From Chryseobacterium phocaeense (GTDB taxonomy: Bacteria > Bacteroidota > Bacteroidia > Flavobacteriales > Weeksellaceae): a DNA stretch of 64,000 bases. Shown here piece after piece: positions 41,834 through 50,761 of this stretch. The stretch covers positions 2,496,158 through 2,560,157 of the forward strand of contig NZ_LT827015.1 of assembly GCF_900169075.1 (NCBI RefSeq), read 5' to 3'. Numbering within the stretch: position 1 is the stretch's first letter; each line of letters opens with the position of its first letter. Position numbers and translations under genes: made by a program. The notes under the pieces are model-generated. The model ran no database searches, was not told where the DNA came from, and was given only the letters and a program-made list of their open reading frames with translations.

Positions 41834-42952
41834 CTACGAATTTTTATGAATGTAACGAGATAATTTGATGCCCAGATCTGTCCAAACAATTTTGGGATTT
41901 CCGTTTCTTGTCAGATGAAGATCTGCAGTATTGATTTCTTCCAGAATACTTTCAATATTGGCACCGCTGATATATTTGGAGAATCCGGCCCAGTTGAAGC
42001 CGTCTGCATTAATTTTTTTGTAAACCAGGTTTTCAGACTGGTAGTTCTGAAGCAGGGCAAGCCTGAAGATTTCGGAACAGTAATTGAGGAAGTTTTTCTG
42101 CTTTTCCCTGTTCCAGCCGGCAATTTCCCTGGCCCAGAAGATAATACTTTTCAGGAACTGGGGTTTCTTTTTCACCATGAATGCATCCCGCACCCACTGT
42201 ACAAAAAGCTTTTCGAACTCGTCACTTTTATGTCCTGAATTTAGAATCTTTAATGCCTCATTAAGATCTCCCTGTGCTTCATGAACAATCTCCCTGACTT
42301 TTTCATCCGAAACTGAATGGTTTTTCTTTAGGTGAGCTTCCAGATCTTCATCACTGATCCTTGGAACTTCCACCATCTGTGTTCTGGAAAGAATGGTTGG
42401 CAGAATATCATTGGCAGTTTCAGCCGTCAGAAGAATGAGTGTTTTTGCGGGAGGTTCTTCCAGAAATTTTAAAAATTTGTTTGCGGCAGCAATATTCATT
42501 TTATCTGCTCTCCAGACGATCAGAATTTTGGTTCCGCCCTCAAAGCTTTTTAATGCAAATTTCTGGTTCTGGTCATCTATTTCGTCCGCGGAAATAAAAA
42601 GCTGCTTATTCTCGGATTCCAGAAAAGCAGTCCAGTCGTCGTAATTCGCATAGGGAGAAGCCAGGACCATTTCCCTGAACTCCTCAAATTTATTTTTGCT
42701 TAAAGAATTTTTGTTATCCGTAAAAACAGGGAAACTGAAATGAAGATCCAGATGATTGAGGTGCTCTACTTTTGAAGCAGCATGCTCGTTTTCCCGGCTA
42801 AAGATTTCTTTGGCATAGGCCAGTACCATAGGAAAGGTTCCATAACCTTCTTTTCCTAAAAAAAGCTGTGCATGGCTCACCCTGTTTTCGGCGATGCTTT
42901 CCCTGAGAAGTTTTTTCAGATTTTCCTGTCCGGCTATATTTTCCCAATTCAT
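41834..42952 (-). CDS. holB: DNA polymerase III subunit delta' (clamp-loader AAA+ family)
   Basis: 372 residues. It begins MNWENIAGQENLKKLLRESI and has the delta'/DnaX AAA+ pattern SHAQLFLGKEGYGTF, KILIVWRADKMNIAAANKFLKFLEEPP and the sensor-1 region LTAETANDILPTILSRTQMVEV. The P-loop is degenerate (GKEGYGTF, without GKT), as expected for the non-ATPase delta' subunit, and the zinc-binding cysteines found in E. coli delta' are not obvious. It loads the sliding clamp in the replisome. The -7 box lies 4 bases before the ATG, so the transcript may be leaderless. Confidence 0.85.
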   Translation of the reverse strand: MNWENIAGQENLKKLLRESIAENRVSHAQLFLGKEGYGTFPMVLAYAKEIFSRENEHAASKVEHLNHLDLHFSFPVFTDNKNSLSKNKFEEFREMVLASPYANYDDWTAFLESENKQLFISADEIDDQNQKFALKSFEGGTKILIVWRADKMNIAAANKFLKFLEEPPAKTLILLTAETANDILPTILSRTQMVEVPRISDEDLEAHLKKNHSVSDEKVREIVHEAQGDLNEALKILNSGHKSDEFEKLFVQWVRDAFMVKKKPQFLKSIIFWAREIAGWNREKQKNFLNYCSEIFRLALLQNYQSENLVYKKINADGFNWAGFSKYISGANIESILEEINTADLHLTRNGNPKIVWTDLGIKLSRYIHKNS

Positions 42953-42956
42953 GTCC

Positions 42957-42964
42957 CAAAGATA
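42957..42964 (-). promoter_or_regulatory. -7 element of holB, almost abutting the start codon
   Basis: On the minus strand TATCTTTG ends 4 bases before the ATG, predicting transcription from about the start codon itself. Confidence 0.5.
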
Positions 42965-43290
42965 AAAAATCTTATGTCAATTCAGAAGATTAAGTATGTT
43001 TAATATGGCAGAAACGTGCTTCTGAGGGTTGGAAATGTTATCTGGAGTCTGGAAGTAAGTTTAGTTGCTGGTTGCTGGTTTATTAGTTCTGGTCAGTAAT
43101 AATTAAGCTATTCAATTATCGTCTGATATCTAAAATCTGGTTTTTGATTCTTCATTCTCAAATCTATTATTCACCATATTTTTTGCTCATTCGCTTTCTC
43201 AGCTTTCTTCGCCTTCATTTAATAGGCAGTATCAATAATCGAATTTGAATAAATCCAATTTTAAATTTTACACAATATAATTTTTAGCAA
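42965..43290. other. Gene-free stretch upstream of the aldehyde dehydrogenase gene
   Basis: About 330 bases of low-complexity DNA with words like GTTGCTGGTTGCTGGTTTATT (43069-43089) and CTTCATTCTCAAATC-type repeats. No frame or RNA gene was recognised. Confidence 0.5.
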
Positions 43291-43298
43291 TACATTTG
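43291..43298 (+). promoter_or_regulatory. -7 element of the aldehyde dehydrogenase gene
   Basis: TACATTTG fits TAnnTTTG, 67 bases before the ATG at 43366. No clear -33 box. Confidence 0.45.
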
Positions 43299-43365
43299 CA
43301 GAACTATTTTATTCTTAACTTACTGATGATACTTCACTATCCATTTAATCACTAAATAATAAACA

Positions 43366-44685
43366 ATGAATAAGGAAACAGAACTAAAGATCAAAGAAAT
43401 ATTCCAACAGCAGAAATCTTTTTTTAAAACAAATAAGACGAAAGACATCGAATTCAGAAAGGCACAACTGAGAAAATTCCGTGAAGTATTTTCCGGTCAT
43501 ACGGATGAACTTTGTCAGGCATTGGACATCGATTTGGGAAAAAGCAGAAAAGAAGCGGAATATGTGGAGATCCAAATTGTCCTGAGTGAGCTTGATTATC
43601 TCCTGGAAAATGTAGATGAATGGGCAAAACCCATACCGGTGGAATCAAAACCGCATCCAACCGGAGCTGAAATAGTCAGCACTATAACGCACGAACCTTA
43701 TGGAGTCAATTATATTATAGGTCCTTTTAATTATCCTGTTCAATTGACTTTCAGCCCGCTTATCGGGGCTTTGATTGCCGGAAATACCGCCATGATCAAG
43801 CCTTCGGAAAATACACCTCATGTGGCCAAAGTTCTTGAGGATATTGTAAAAGAATCATTTGACGAATCTTACGTAGCTGTGGTTCAGGGAGCTATTGAAG
43901 AAAATACATTGCTGCTAAGTCTTCCTTTTGATTATATCTTCTTTACGGGAAGTCCGCATGTTGGAAAAATAGTAATGAAAGCAGCCGCGGAACAGCTTAT
44001 TCCCTTAACTCTGGAGCTTGGCGGGAAATCTCCTACGATTGTTCATCACGATGCCGATCTGGATAAGGCTGTTTCAAGAATTTCCTACGGTAAATGGATC
44101 AATTGCGGGCAGACCTGTGTAGCCCCCGATTATATCTACATTCATGAATCTGTGAAGGATGCTTTTGTTGAAAAATTTAAAGCTTATTTAAAAATCACCT
44201 ATCCTGACGGTTCTTTGGGAAAAATAGGAAAAATTGTTAACCAGAATCAAATTAAACACCTGGCCGGCTATCTTGAGGCTGCCCCTGAAAAAGTAATTTA
44301 TGGCGGAGGATATGATCCTGAAACCCGCCATTTTGAAGCCACGCTGATGGATCACGTAAACTGGAATGACCAGGTGATGCAGCAGGAAATATTCGGGCCT
44401 ATCCTTCCGATTATGACGTATACCGATATTGATGAAGCTTTGGAAGAAATCAACAGCAGACCTAAGCCGCTGGCGTTATATGTTTTTACGGAAAGCCAGA
44501 CATTCGCAGATGATATCCTGAGCCGTACCACCAGTGGTGATGCGGAAATCAACAGTGCGATTATTCATGTAGGCTCTCACTATTTACCCTTTGGAGGAGT
44601 GGGAACTTCGGGAATGGGAAAATACCATGGAAAATTCAGTTTTGAAAACTTCAGCCATACCCGGTCTGTACTTCAGGTGAAATAA
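43366..44685 (+). CDS. Class 3-like aldehyde dehydrogenase
   Basis: 439 residues, the short ALDH3-like class (no N-terminal extension). It oxidises aldehydes, usually fatty or aromatic, with NAD(P)+. Features: PFNYPVQLTFSPLIGALIAGNTAMIKPSE, FTGSPHVGKIVMKAA, LELGGKSP with the general-base Glu, and the catalytic Cys251 in NCGQTCVAPDY. The final helix runs to PFGGVGTSGMGKYHGKFSFENFSH. The long ALDH3 C-terminal membrane tail is absent, so it is soluble. Alone in its transcript. Confidence 0.92.
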   Translation: MNKETELKIKEIFQQQKSFFKTNKTKDIEFRKAQLRKFREVFSGHTDELCQALDIDLGKSRKEAEYVEIQIVLSELDYLLENVDEWAKPIPVESKPHPTGAEIVSTITHEPYGVNYIIGPFNYPVQLTFSPLIGALIAGNTAMIKPSENTPHVAKVLEDIVKESFDESYVAVVQGAIEENTLLLSLPFDYIFFTGSPHVGKIVMKAAAEQLIPLTLELGGKSPTIVHHDADLDKAVSRISYGKWINCGQTCVAPDYIYIHESVKDAFVEKFKAYLKITYPDGSLGKIGKIVNQNQIKHLAGYLEAAPEKVIYGGGYDPETRHFEATLMDHVNWNDQVMQQEIFGPILPIMTYTDIDEALEEINSRPKPLALYVFTESQTFADDILSRTTSGDAEINSAIIHVGSHYLPFGGVGTSGMGKYHGKFSFENFSHTRSVLQVK

Positions 44686-44775
44686 AAATCAGAAGATTAT
44701 TTTATTCTGAGATTGATAGGATGGAAGCTGGAAGAAGGAGGATGGAAGTTAACTCGGCTGTTATTGAAAAAGGAG

Positions 44776-44804
44776 ACCGTTCACCCTTGATGAGCGGTTT
44801 TTTT
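44776..44804 (+). terminator. Terminator after the aldehyde dehydrogenase gene
   Basis: ACCGTTCA (44776-44783) and TGAGCGGT (44791-44798) pair with one G-U around a 7-base loop, then seven T. Confidence 0.7.
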
Positions 44805-44944
44805 CACATAACAGAATTGCTATTTTTATTCATGAAAAATTGCATTTTCCTTGTAAAGAAAGGCCCTTAACAAACTTTAACCACATATAATTTTTACAAT
44901 TCATTAATATTTAAGATATTTGCGCATTGTTTTAAAAATAAAGA

Positions 44945-46246
44945 ATGAAAAAAATCTTTGCAGTATCATTCATATCAGTTGGATACTTCCTAAATGCACA
45001 GAGTATAAGTAACTCTCCGTATGCAACTTATGGAATTGGAGATGTAAAATATGATAATACGATTGAAACTGCCTCTATGGGTGGTATTTCCACTGCTTTT
45101 ATCAGTGATTTCACAAGCAGCTTCAATTTCGCAAACCCTGCGAATAACTCTAATTTCGAGCTTACAAGTATCAGGCTGGAAGCAACCAACGAAAACAATT
45201 ACTTTAAAACCAATTATAATAATACGAAGTCTACCAAACATTCTACGTATCTTTCTAATATTGCACTGGCTTTTCCTTTGTCTCCAAAGGTAAAAATGGG
45301 ACTTTCCTATCAGCCTTACAGTTCCAAAACCTACGATATTCTCAATAAAGATGTTCAGGAAGACGGAAGCTATTATACCAACCGTTTTAAGGGTAGCGGA
45401 ACATTAAATACTGCACAGGCGGCTGTTTCTTATAAAATAGATCAGAACTTTGCAGTAGGTTTGAGAGCCAATTTATATTTTGGAAATCTTTATGACCTGA
45501 ACGAGCTGAGATATTTTGATAAAAACGGAGTTTCCAACACGGAGTATATCAACGGTTATGAAACCAAAAACAGCATCAAAAACTTTAACTTCACGCTTGG
45601 GGGAAGCTACCAGAGCCTGAATACACGTACAGATAAGAAATTGACGATCGGGGCTACGGCTACTTTCGGAAACACCAGCAATATGACAACGGACTACGTA
45701 AACAGTACCTACTTATATGCTGATGCTGCTGAGAGTTCCAAGATCTTAGAAACCGTTATAGACCAGAAAAGTACAAATTCTAAAAACCTTCTTCCATTAC
45801 AAGCGTCCTTAGGGGTAGGTTACGGAAGTGAAAACCACTGGTTCTTCTCCGGACAGCTTGATTATAAAAAAGGGGAAGATATTTCCTATTTCGGAAAAAC
45901 ATTTGATTTCCAGGATACCTACAGAATTTCTGCCGGTGGATGGTACCTTCCGAATTACAACAACTTCAGAAGTTATTTCTCCAGGGTGATCTACAGGTAC
46001 GGAGCCTTCTATGAAAGAGGAAATCTTAAAATAGACGGTAACAGCATCAACAAGTTCGGAGTTTCTGCAGGGGTAATGCTTCCGTTCAAAACGAGCAGCA
46101 TCACCAGAATGAGTGGTCTTGAACTGGGGATAGAAGTTGGAAAAAGAGGAACTCTTAAAAACAACCTGATCAATCAGAACTTCATCAATCTCAGAGTCGG
46201 GTTTAATTTTGCCGACAGATGGTTCAGAAAGAATCTTTACAACTAA
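44945..46246 (+). CDS. Predicted outer-membrane beta-barrel protein upstream of lptC
   Basis: 433 residues. A signal peptide (about residues 1-19, ending NAQ) is followed by alternating aromatic/polar strands and many TSN/YxY repeats typical of 12-16 stranded barrels, with GLELGIEVGKRGTLKNNLINQNFINLRVGFNFADRWF at the end. The C-terminal region is typical of Bacteroidota outer-membrane proteins of unknown function. The gene is 1 base upstream of lptC, so a role in lipopolysaccharide or envelope assembly is possible but not shown. Confidence 0.72.
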   Translation: MKKIFAVSFISVGYFLNAQSISNSPYATYGIGDVKYDNTIETASMGGISTAFISDFTSSFNFANPANNSNFELTSIRLEATNENNYFKTNYNNTKSTKHSTYLSNIALAFPLSPKVKMGLSYQPYSSKTYDILNKDVQEDGSYYTNRFKGSGTLNTAQAAVSYKIDQNFAVGLRANLYFGNLYDLNELRYFDKNGVSNTEYINGYETKNSIKNFNFTLGGSYQSLNTRTDKKLTIGATATFGNTSNMTTDYVNSTYLYADAAESSKILETVIDQKSTNSKNLLPLQASLGVGYGSENHWFFSGQLDYKKGEDISYFGKTFDFQDTYRISAGGWYLPNYNNFRSYFSRVIYRYGAFYERGNLKIDGNSINKFGVSAGVMLPFKTSSITRMSGLELGIEVGKRGTLKNNLINQNFINLRVGFNFADRWFRKNLYN

Positions 46247-46247
46247 A

Positions 46248-46844
46248 ATGAATTTTTCAAAAAAAATATCATATAAAAATATAGCATGCCTTTTTAGTTG
46301 TGCTATATTTTTTATACTGACATCCTGTGAGGAAGACCTTACTAAAAATAACGGCAGCAAAAGTAAAAATTTCCCCTCAGAAGTGATCTATAATGCCAAT
46401 ATTATCCAGCGTGATTCCGGGTTTATTTCCCTCAAAGCAAAGGCTAAAATCATTGAAAAATATACCTTGATAGACAGCCCTTATATTGTAGCGAGAAAAG
46501 GGATCAACATCGAATTCTTTGATAAAAAGAAACCAAAAGTACCCGGTAAAATCAGCGCCAAATATGCCCGTATTTTTGAATATAAAAAATTCTACGAAGC
46601 CAAAGGAGATGTAAGAATCACCACCAACGAAGGCCAGCGGTTTGCCATGCAGAGCATCTACTGGGACCAGAGAAAAAACAGGATTTATACCAAAGATACC
46701 GTGTATGTCACCATGGAGGACGGCTCTACCCTTGTCGGTGCTAATGGGATGACTGCCAAAGATGATTTCTCCGAATATACATTCTTTAACAATTCCGGGG
46801 ATTTCAGTACAAAACGACTCGAAGAAAAGAAAACACCGCAATAA
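46248..46844 (+). CDS. lptC: LptC, lipopolysaccharide export accessory protein
   Basis: 198 residues from the ATG at 46248, two bases after the previous stop; an upstream start at 46209 lies in the preceding gene. The N-terminus (ACLFSCAIFFILTSCEED) has a hydrophobic segment and a TSC lipobox, so it may be lipidated rather than anchored by a helix. The LptC core is seen in SGFISLKAKAKIIEKYTLIDSPYIVA, KYARIFEYKKFYEAKGDVRITTNEGQRF and the beta-jelly-roll end. It is needed to hand lipopolysaccharide from LptBFG to LptA. The stop precedes anmK by one base. Confidence 0.85.
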   Translation: MNFSKKISYKNIACLFSCAIFFILTSCEEDLTKNNGSKSKNFPSEVIYNANIIQRDSGFISLKAKAKIIEKYTLIDSPYIVARKGINIEFFDKKKPKVPGKISAKYARIFEYKKFYEAKGDVRITTNEGQRFAMQSIYWDQRKNRIYTKDTVYVTMEDGSTLVGANGMTAKDDFSEYTFFNNSGDFSTKRLEEKKTPQ

Positions 46845-46845
46845 T

Positions 46846-47889
46846 ATGAAGATTCAGGCTATTGGGCTGATGTCCGGAACCAGTCTGGACGGCCTGGACC
46901 TCTGTTTTGCAGCTTTTGAAAAGCAGAACAGCTGGAATTTTGAGATCTTAAAGGCAGAAACACTTCCTTACCCTGCAAACTGGGAAGAAAAACTCAGGAA
47001 TTCTATTCATCTGTCCTCCGAAGAATTGTTGGCACTTCATTCTGAGTATGGTTTTTACCTGGGACAGAAAGTTCAGGAATTCATCAGTAACCATCAGCTT
47101 AAAAATATTGATCTGATCTCTTCCCACGGCCACACGGTTTTTCATCAGCCTCAAAGAAAATTCACTCTTCAGATAGGAGATGGAAGAGCTGTTAAAATAG
47201 AAACCGGGCTTCCGGTAGTTTATGATTTCAGAAGCCAGGATGTCCTGATGGGTGGAAACGGAGCGCCTTTAGTCCCTATTGGAGATGAGTTGCTTTTCCC
47301 ACAATATGATGCATGCCTCAACCTTGGCGGATTTTCCAATATTTCTTTAAAAAAAGATCATCAGAGAATTGCTTTTGATATTGCTCCTTTTAATATTGTT
47401 CTGAACAGGCTTGCTCAGAAATTCGATAAAAAATTTGATGAAAACGGGGATATTGCAAGAAAAGGCCGTATCAACGAAAGTCTTTTAACACAGCTGAACT
47501 CACTGGATTTCTACGGTCAGCCACATCCAAAATCATTAGGAATAGAATGGTGCACGGAGTTTGTTTTCCCGCTACTGGAAAATATAGATGCTGAAGATGC
47601 CATGGCTACTTTTACAGAACATGTGGCACAGCAAATCTCCATTGTCATTAATCAAAACAATTTACAAAAGGTTCTCTGTACAGGTGGGGGCACTTACAAT
47701 ACCTTCCTGATCGAAAAGATCCGGGCAAAAACAGAATCCGGGATTATTATTCCGAAAAAGGAAATAATTGATTATAAAGAAGCTCTGATCTTTGGTTTTA
47801 TGGGCGTTTTAAAGATGAATAATGAGATCAATGTCCTTTCTTCTGCTACGGGAAGCCTGGCTGATCACAGTTCAGGATTGATCTGCTGA
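46846..47889 (+). CDS. anmK: Anhydro-N-acetylmuramic acid kinase
   Basis: 347 residues from the ATG at 46846. It phosphorylates and hydrolyses 1,6-anhydro-MurNAc in cell-wall recycling. Family landmarks: IGLMSGTSLDGLDLCF, ISSHGHTVFHQPQ, TLQIGDGRA, YDFRSQDVLMGGNGAPLVPIGDELLF and VLCTGGGTYNTFL. No signal peptide; cytoplasmic. Part of the barrel-lptC-anmK operon with one-base gaps. Confidence 0.93.
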   Translation: MKIQAIGLMSGTSLDGLDLCFAAFEKQNSWNFEILKAETLPYPANWEEKLRNSIHLSSEELLALHSEYGFYLGQKVQEFISNHQLKNIDLISSHGHTVFHQPQRKFTLQIGDGRAVKIETGLPVVYDFRSQDVLMGGNGAPLVPIGDELLFPQYDACLNLGGFSNISLKKDHQRIAFDIAPFNIVLNRLAQKFDKKFDENGDIARKGRINESLLTQLNSLDFYGQPHPKSLGIEWCTEFVFPLLENIDAEDAMATFTEHVAQQISIVINQNNLQKVLCTGGGTYNTFLIEKIRAKTESGIIIPKKEIIDYKEALIFGFMGVLKMNNEINVLSSATGSLADHSSGLIC

Positions 47890-47959
47890 CAGAAGGAATG
47901 CAGATGAGAGCTGGGTATTGGTAAGTTTAGTACCTTTAAGGACTTTTAAATTAAATCCT

Positions 47960-48244
47960 ATGGACCAACCGATCAGCGAAACACCTTTTGAAAAAATCAT
48001 TATTTTTGACAAAAATGGGAACAGGCAGGAGCTTATAGCCCATAAAGTCATCATTGAAACCGCAGGAAATGAATTTCATCTTGAAAATCTGGCGCATCCG
48101 GCAGCTCCAAATGGAATTACGATCAGCTGCTCAAAGTATGGCGAAACTGATTCTTTTTTTGAAACCTTTGCGATACATCCGGGTGCAGCTAATGTGATAC
48201 ACCTGGAAATTATTACGCATAAAAAAATGAAAGATCATAAATAA
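47960..48244 (+). CDS. Small unknown protein (94 aa) after anmK
   Basis: 94 residues from the ATG at 47960; an upstream in-frame start at 47918 is possible. It is soluble and beta-rich with KIIIFDKNGNRQELIAHKV, FHLENLAHPAAPNGITISC and FFETFAIHPGAANVIHLEI, resembling a small jelly-roll. No recognised family. It ends before a bidirectional terminator. Confidence 0.55.
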   Translation: MDQPISETPFEKIIIFDKNGNRQELIAHKVIIETAGNEFHLENLAHPAAPNGITISCSKYGETDSFFETFAIHPGAANVIHLEIITHKKMKDHK

Positions 48245-48246
48245 AA

Positions 48247-48268
48247 AAAGTCCTGAATTCAGGACTTT
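48247..48268. terminator. Bidirectional terminator after the anmK operon
   Basis: A continuous 22-base palindrome, AAAGTCCTGAA followed by TTCAGGACTTT, with A-run before and T-rich sequence after. It serves the small protein gene and the SRPBCC gene on the other strand. Confidence 0.8.
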
Positions 48269-48272
48269 CTTA

Positions 48273-48662
48273 TTATTTGTAAGCTTCGATCTTATCGGTT
48301 AATGTGTTGATAAAATTCTGCAGCGGCTTTTCTACCATCATTTTGATAAAAGGGTTGAATTTTCCTTCAAAAAGCATCTGAACTTCTGTCTGGTTTTCAC
48401 TTACAGGATTCAAAGTGGCTGTTAATGAAAAATCAAGGCTGGAACTTGCTGACTTTAAAACGGCTTTCTGCTCGTTCACTTCATCTATTTTCAAAGCAAT
48501 TTCCGGCATTCCCTGAAGTCCGAATTTGAACCCGTTATCCTTGGTTTCAAACTTCTGAAGACCGTCCGGCATAAAATCTTTATAGTTTTCAGGCGATTTT
48601 AGTATTTCAGAGAGTTCTTTAGATGATTTATTGACAATAATTTTTCGTCCTTCTAAATTCAT
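48273..48662 (-). CDS. SRPBCC (START-like) family protein
   Basis: 129 residues with a polyketide-cyclase/START-like fold: it opens NLEGRKIIVNKSSKELSEILKS, has SPENYKDFMPDG, and ends in a long amphipathic helix FIKMMVEKPLQNFINTLTDKIEAYK. This small hydrophobic-cavity fold binds lipids or other ligands; ligand unknown. It is divergent from the Nudix gene across 36 bases. Confidence 0.8.
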   Translation of the reverse strand: MNLEGRKIIVNKSSKELSEILKSPENYKDFMPDGLQKFETKDNGFKFGLQGMPEIALKIDEVNEQKAVLKSASSSLDFSLTATLNPVSENQTEVQMLFEGKFNPFIKMMVEKPLQNFINTLTDKIEAYK

Positions 48663-48698
48663 TTTTTATTTTTGTATTTAAATTCTTAATTCTTACAA

Positions 48699-49304
48699 AT
48701 GTATAAAGTTTTTGTGAACGAAAAAAAATTATTAGTGTCTAAGCACCCCGGGTATCTTGAAAAAGAGCTTAGGTACGAAAGTTTCACAACTTTAGAAATA
48801 GCATTGGATCTTTTGGAGAACACTTCTGTAAAAGAGCTGAATGTTTTTGGTGAGAATATCGAAGAGATCTGGAATGAATTTCAAAAGCTTTTCAGGATTA
48901 TAGAAGCTGCCGGTGGTCTGGTAAGCAATCCTCAGGGCGAACTTCTTTTCATTAAAAGGCTGGGCAAATGGGACCTTCCGAAAGGCAAGATGGAAAAAGG
49001 TGAATCCCGTGAAGAATCTGCTGTACGGGAAATTGAGGAAGAAACGGGTCTTAAAGAGGTGAAGCTGGTAAAATTCATCAACACCACCTATCACATTTAC
49101 ATCGAAAGGAACGGGGAAAAGATTCTTAAATGCACCCATTGGTTTGAAATGACCTTCGATGGCGAGGACACTTCAAAACCACAGATAGAGGAAGGTATCA
49201 CAGAAGTAGCCTGGAAAAATACCACCCAGATTGAGGATGAAGTATTTCCAAGCACTTTCCAGAATATCAAACTGATCGTCAAAGATCTCTGGCATTCTAA
49301 ATAG
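48699..49304 (+). CDS. Nudix hydrolase
   Basis: 201 residues. The Nudix box is intact: GKMEKGESREESAVREIEEE followed by TGL, matching GX5EX7REUXEEXGU, in the centre of the protein. An N-terminal 70-residue extension (with KHPGYLEKELRYESFTTLEIALDLL) is not part of the Nudix core. It probably hydrolyses a nucleoside diphosphate derivative; substrate unknown. It starts 36 bases from the divergent SRPBCC gene and is close to murF. Confidence 0.88.
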   Translation: MYKVFVNEKKLLVSKHPGYLEKELRYESFTTLEIALDLLENTSVKELNVFGENIEEIWNEFQKLFRIIEAAGGLVSNPQGELLFIKRLGKWDLPKGKMEKGESREESAVREIEEETGLKEVKLVKFINTTYHIYIERNGEKILKCTHWFEMTFDGEDTSKPQIEEGITEVAWKNTTQIEDEVFPSTFQNIKLIVKDLWHSK

Positions 49305-49429
49305 ATAAGGTATTGAAACTGGAAGAAGGAAGTTGGAAGACCAACCATTCCGATAGTTAACGGGATACGGCTGTTTTCATTACTGCAATAACTTCCCTCT
49401 CCTATCTTCAGGCTTCCAACTTTTTTACA

Positions 49430-50701
49430 TCAAATAAATTCGATCGATTTTTCAAGGGCAATTCCTCTTGAACCTTTCAGCAGGATATTTTCGGACTGGA
49501 TTTTATTCTGTTGAAGGTATTCTATCAATTCCGCCGTATTCTCAAAAGACAAAGCAGAAGGATTGACCATTTTAAAGTTCTTTCCTACGGTAATGATCTG
49601 GTCAAATGCCAGTTCCTGAGCAAGTTTCAGAATAGCCTGGTGCTCTTTTTCGCTTTCATCCCCCAATTCAAGCATATCTCCGATAATTACTGTTTTTCTT
49701 CCTTCGAAGGTTACGAAGTTATGCAGGGAGGCTGTCATAGAACTCGGATTGGCATTGTAGGTATCAAGGACTAATGTTCGCCCCTCTTTTTTAACCACCT
49801 GCGAACGCATATTCGTTGGCGTATAATTTTCAATAGCGTGTCTGATCTGATCGAAGCTGATCCCGAAGTGAAGTCCAAGACTCGCTGCTGCGCATAAATT
49901 GGTAAAATTATATTCTCCCGTCAGCTTTGAAACGGCTTTCTCCCCCTGAAATTCCAGTCCTACAAAATGTTCTTCTGAAAACAATCCGAACTGATAATCC
50001 GAATGCTCATTTCCAAAGGTAATTTTCGGAGTATAATATTCCGTTTTCTCCTTTTGGATAGGATCACTTTCATTCACCACAATGGTACGCTGATGGCTTT
50101 TCAGATAGTCGTACAATTCAGATTTCCCTTTGATAACGCCTTCAAATCCACCAAAACCCTCCAGATGGGCTTTCCCGAAATTGGTGATGTAACCGAAATC
50201 CGGCTGAGCAATGGTACATAAGAGTTCTATCTCTTTCTGATGATTGGCTCCCATCTCTATTACCGCCATTTCATGATCTGGTTTAATGGAAAGAATAGTC
50301 AGCGGAACTCCGATATGATTATTTAAATTCCCGAAGGTATACTGCACCCTGAATTTCTCAGAAAGAACTGCATGAATAATTTCCTTGGTGGTCGTTTTCC
50401 CATTACTTCCCGTAAGCCCGATAACCGGGATGCTCAGCTGATTTCTGTGATAAACGGCAAGCTGCTGCAGGAATTCCAATGTGGAAGGAACATAGAAGAT
50501 ATTTTTTTCTTTATTTTCAAATTCCTGCTGTTCTACGATCACGGCTAAAGCACCGTCATCAGCCGCTTTTTCTGCCAGGGTTGCCGCATTGAAGTTATCA
50601 CCGGAGAAGGCAAAGAAAATATCATTTACGCCTACTTTCCTGCTGTCAATCGTTACTTTATCAGACTTTAAAAATAAAGGATAAAACTGTTCTATAATCA
50701 T
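49430..50701 (-). CDS. murF: UDP-N-acetylmuramoyl-tripeptide-D-alanyl-D-alanine ligase
   Basis: 423 residues, the size of Bacteroidota MurF. It adds D-Ala-D-Ala to UDP-MurNAc-tripeptide in peptidoglycan synthesis. The ATP site is GLTGSNGKTTTKEII, with HMur-ligase features AVIEMGANHQKEIELL, TNFGKAHLEGFGGFEGVIKGK, and LDTYNANPSSMTASLHNF. Cytoplasmic. It is read in the same direction as gldJ, which is upstream, with a terminator between them. This gldJ-murF adjacency is common in flavobacteria. Confidence 0.95.
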   Translation of the reverse strand: MIIEQFYPLFLKSDKVTIDSRKVGVNDIFFAFSGDNFNAATLAEKAADDGALAVIVEQQEFENKEKNIFYVPSTLEFLQQLAVYHRNQLSIPVIGLTGSNGKTTTKEIIHAVLSEKFRVQYTFGNLNNHIGVPLTILSIKPDHEMAVIEMGANHQKEIELLCTIAQPDFGYITNFGKAHLEGFGGFEGVIKGKSELYDYLKSHQRTIVVNESDPIQKEKTEYYTPKITFGNEHSDYQFGLFSEEHFVGLEFQGEKAVSKLTGEYNFTNLCAAASLGLHFGISFDQIRHAIENYTPTNMRSQVVKKEGRTLVLDTYNANPSSMTASLHNFVTFEGRKTVIIGDMLELGDESEKEHQAILKLAQELAFDQIITVGKNFKMVNPSALSFENTAELIEYLQQNKIQSENILLKGSRGIALEKSIEFI

Positions 50702-50713
50702 ACTTCAAAAATA

Positions 50714-50745
50714 AAAAAACCTTCCGGAAATCCGGAAGGTTTTTT
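50714..50745. terminator. Strong terminator between gldJ and murF
   Basis: A 15-bp perfect stem AAAAAACCTTCCGGA / TCCGGAAGGTTTTTT with a two-base loop, T run at the 3' side on each strand. It ends gldJ, so murF has its own promoter. Confidence 0.9.
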
Positions 50746-50761
50746 AAGTATTTTGATCATA

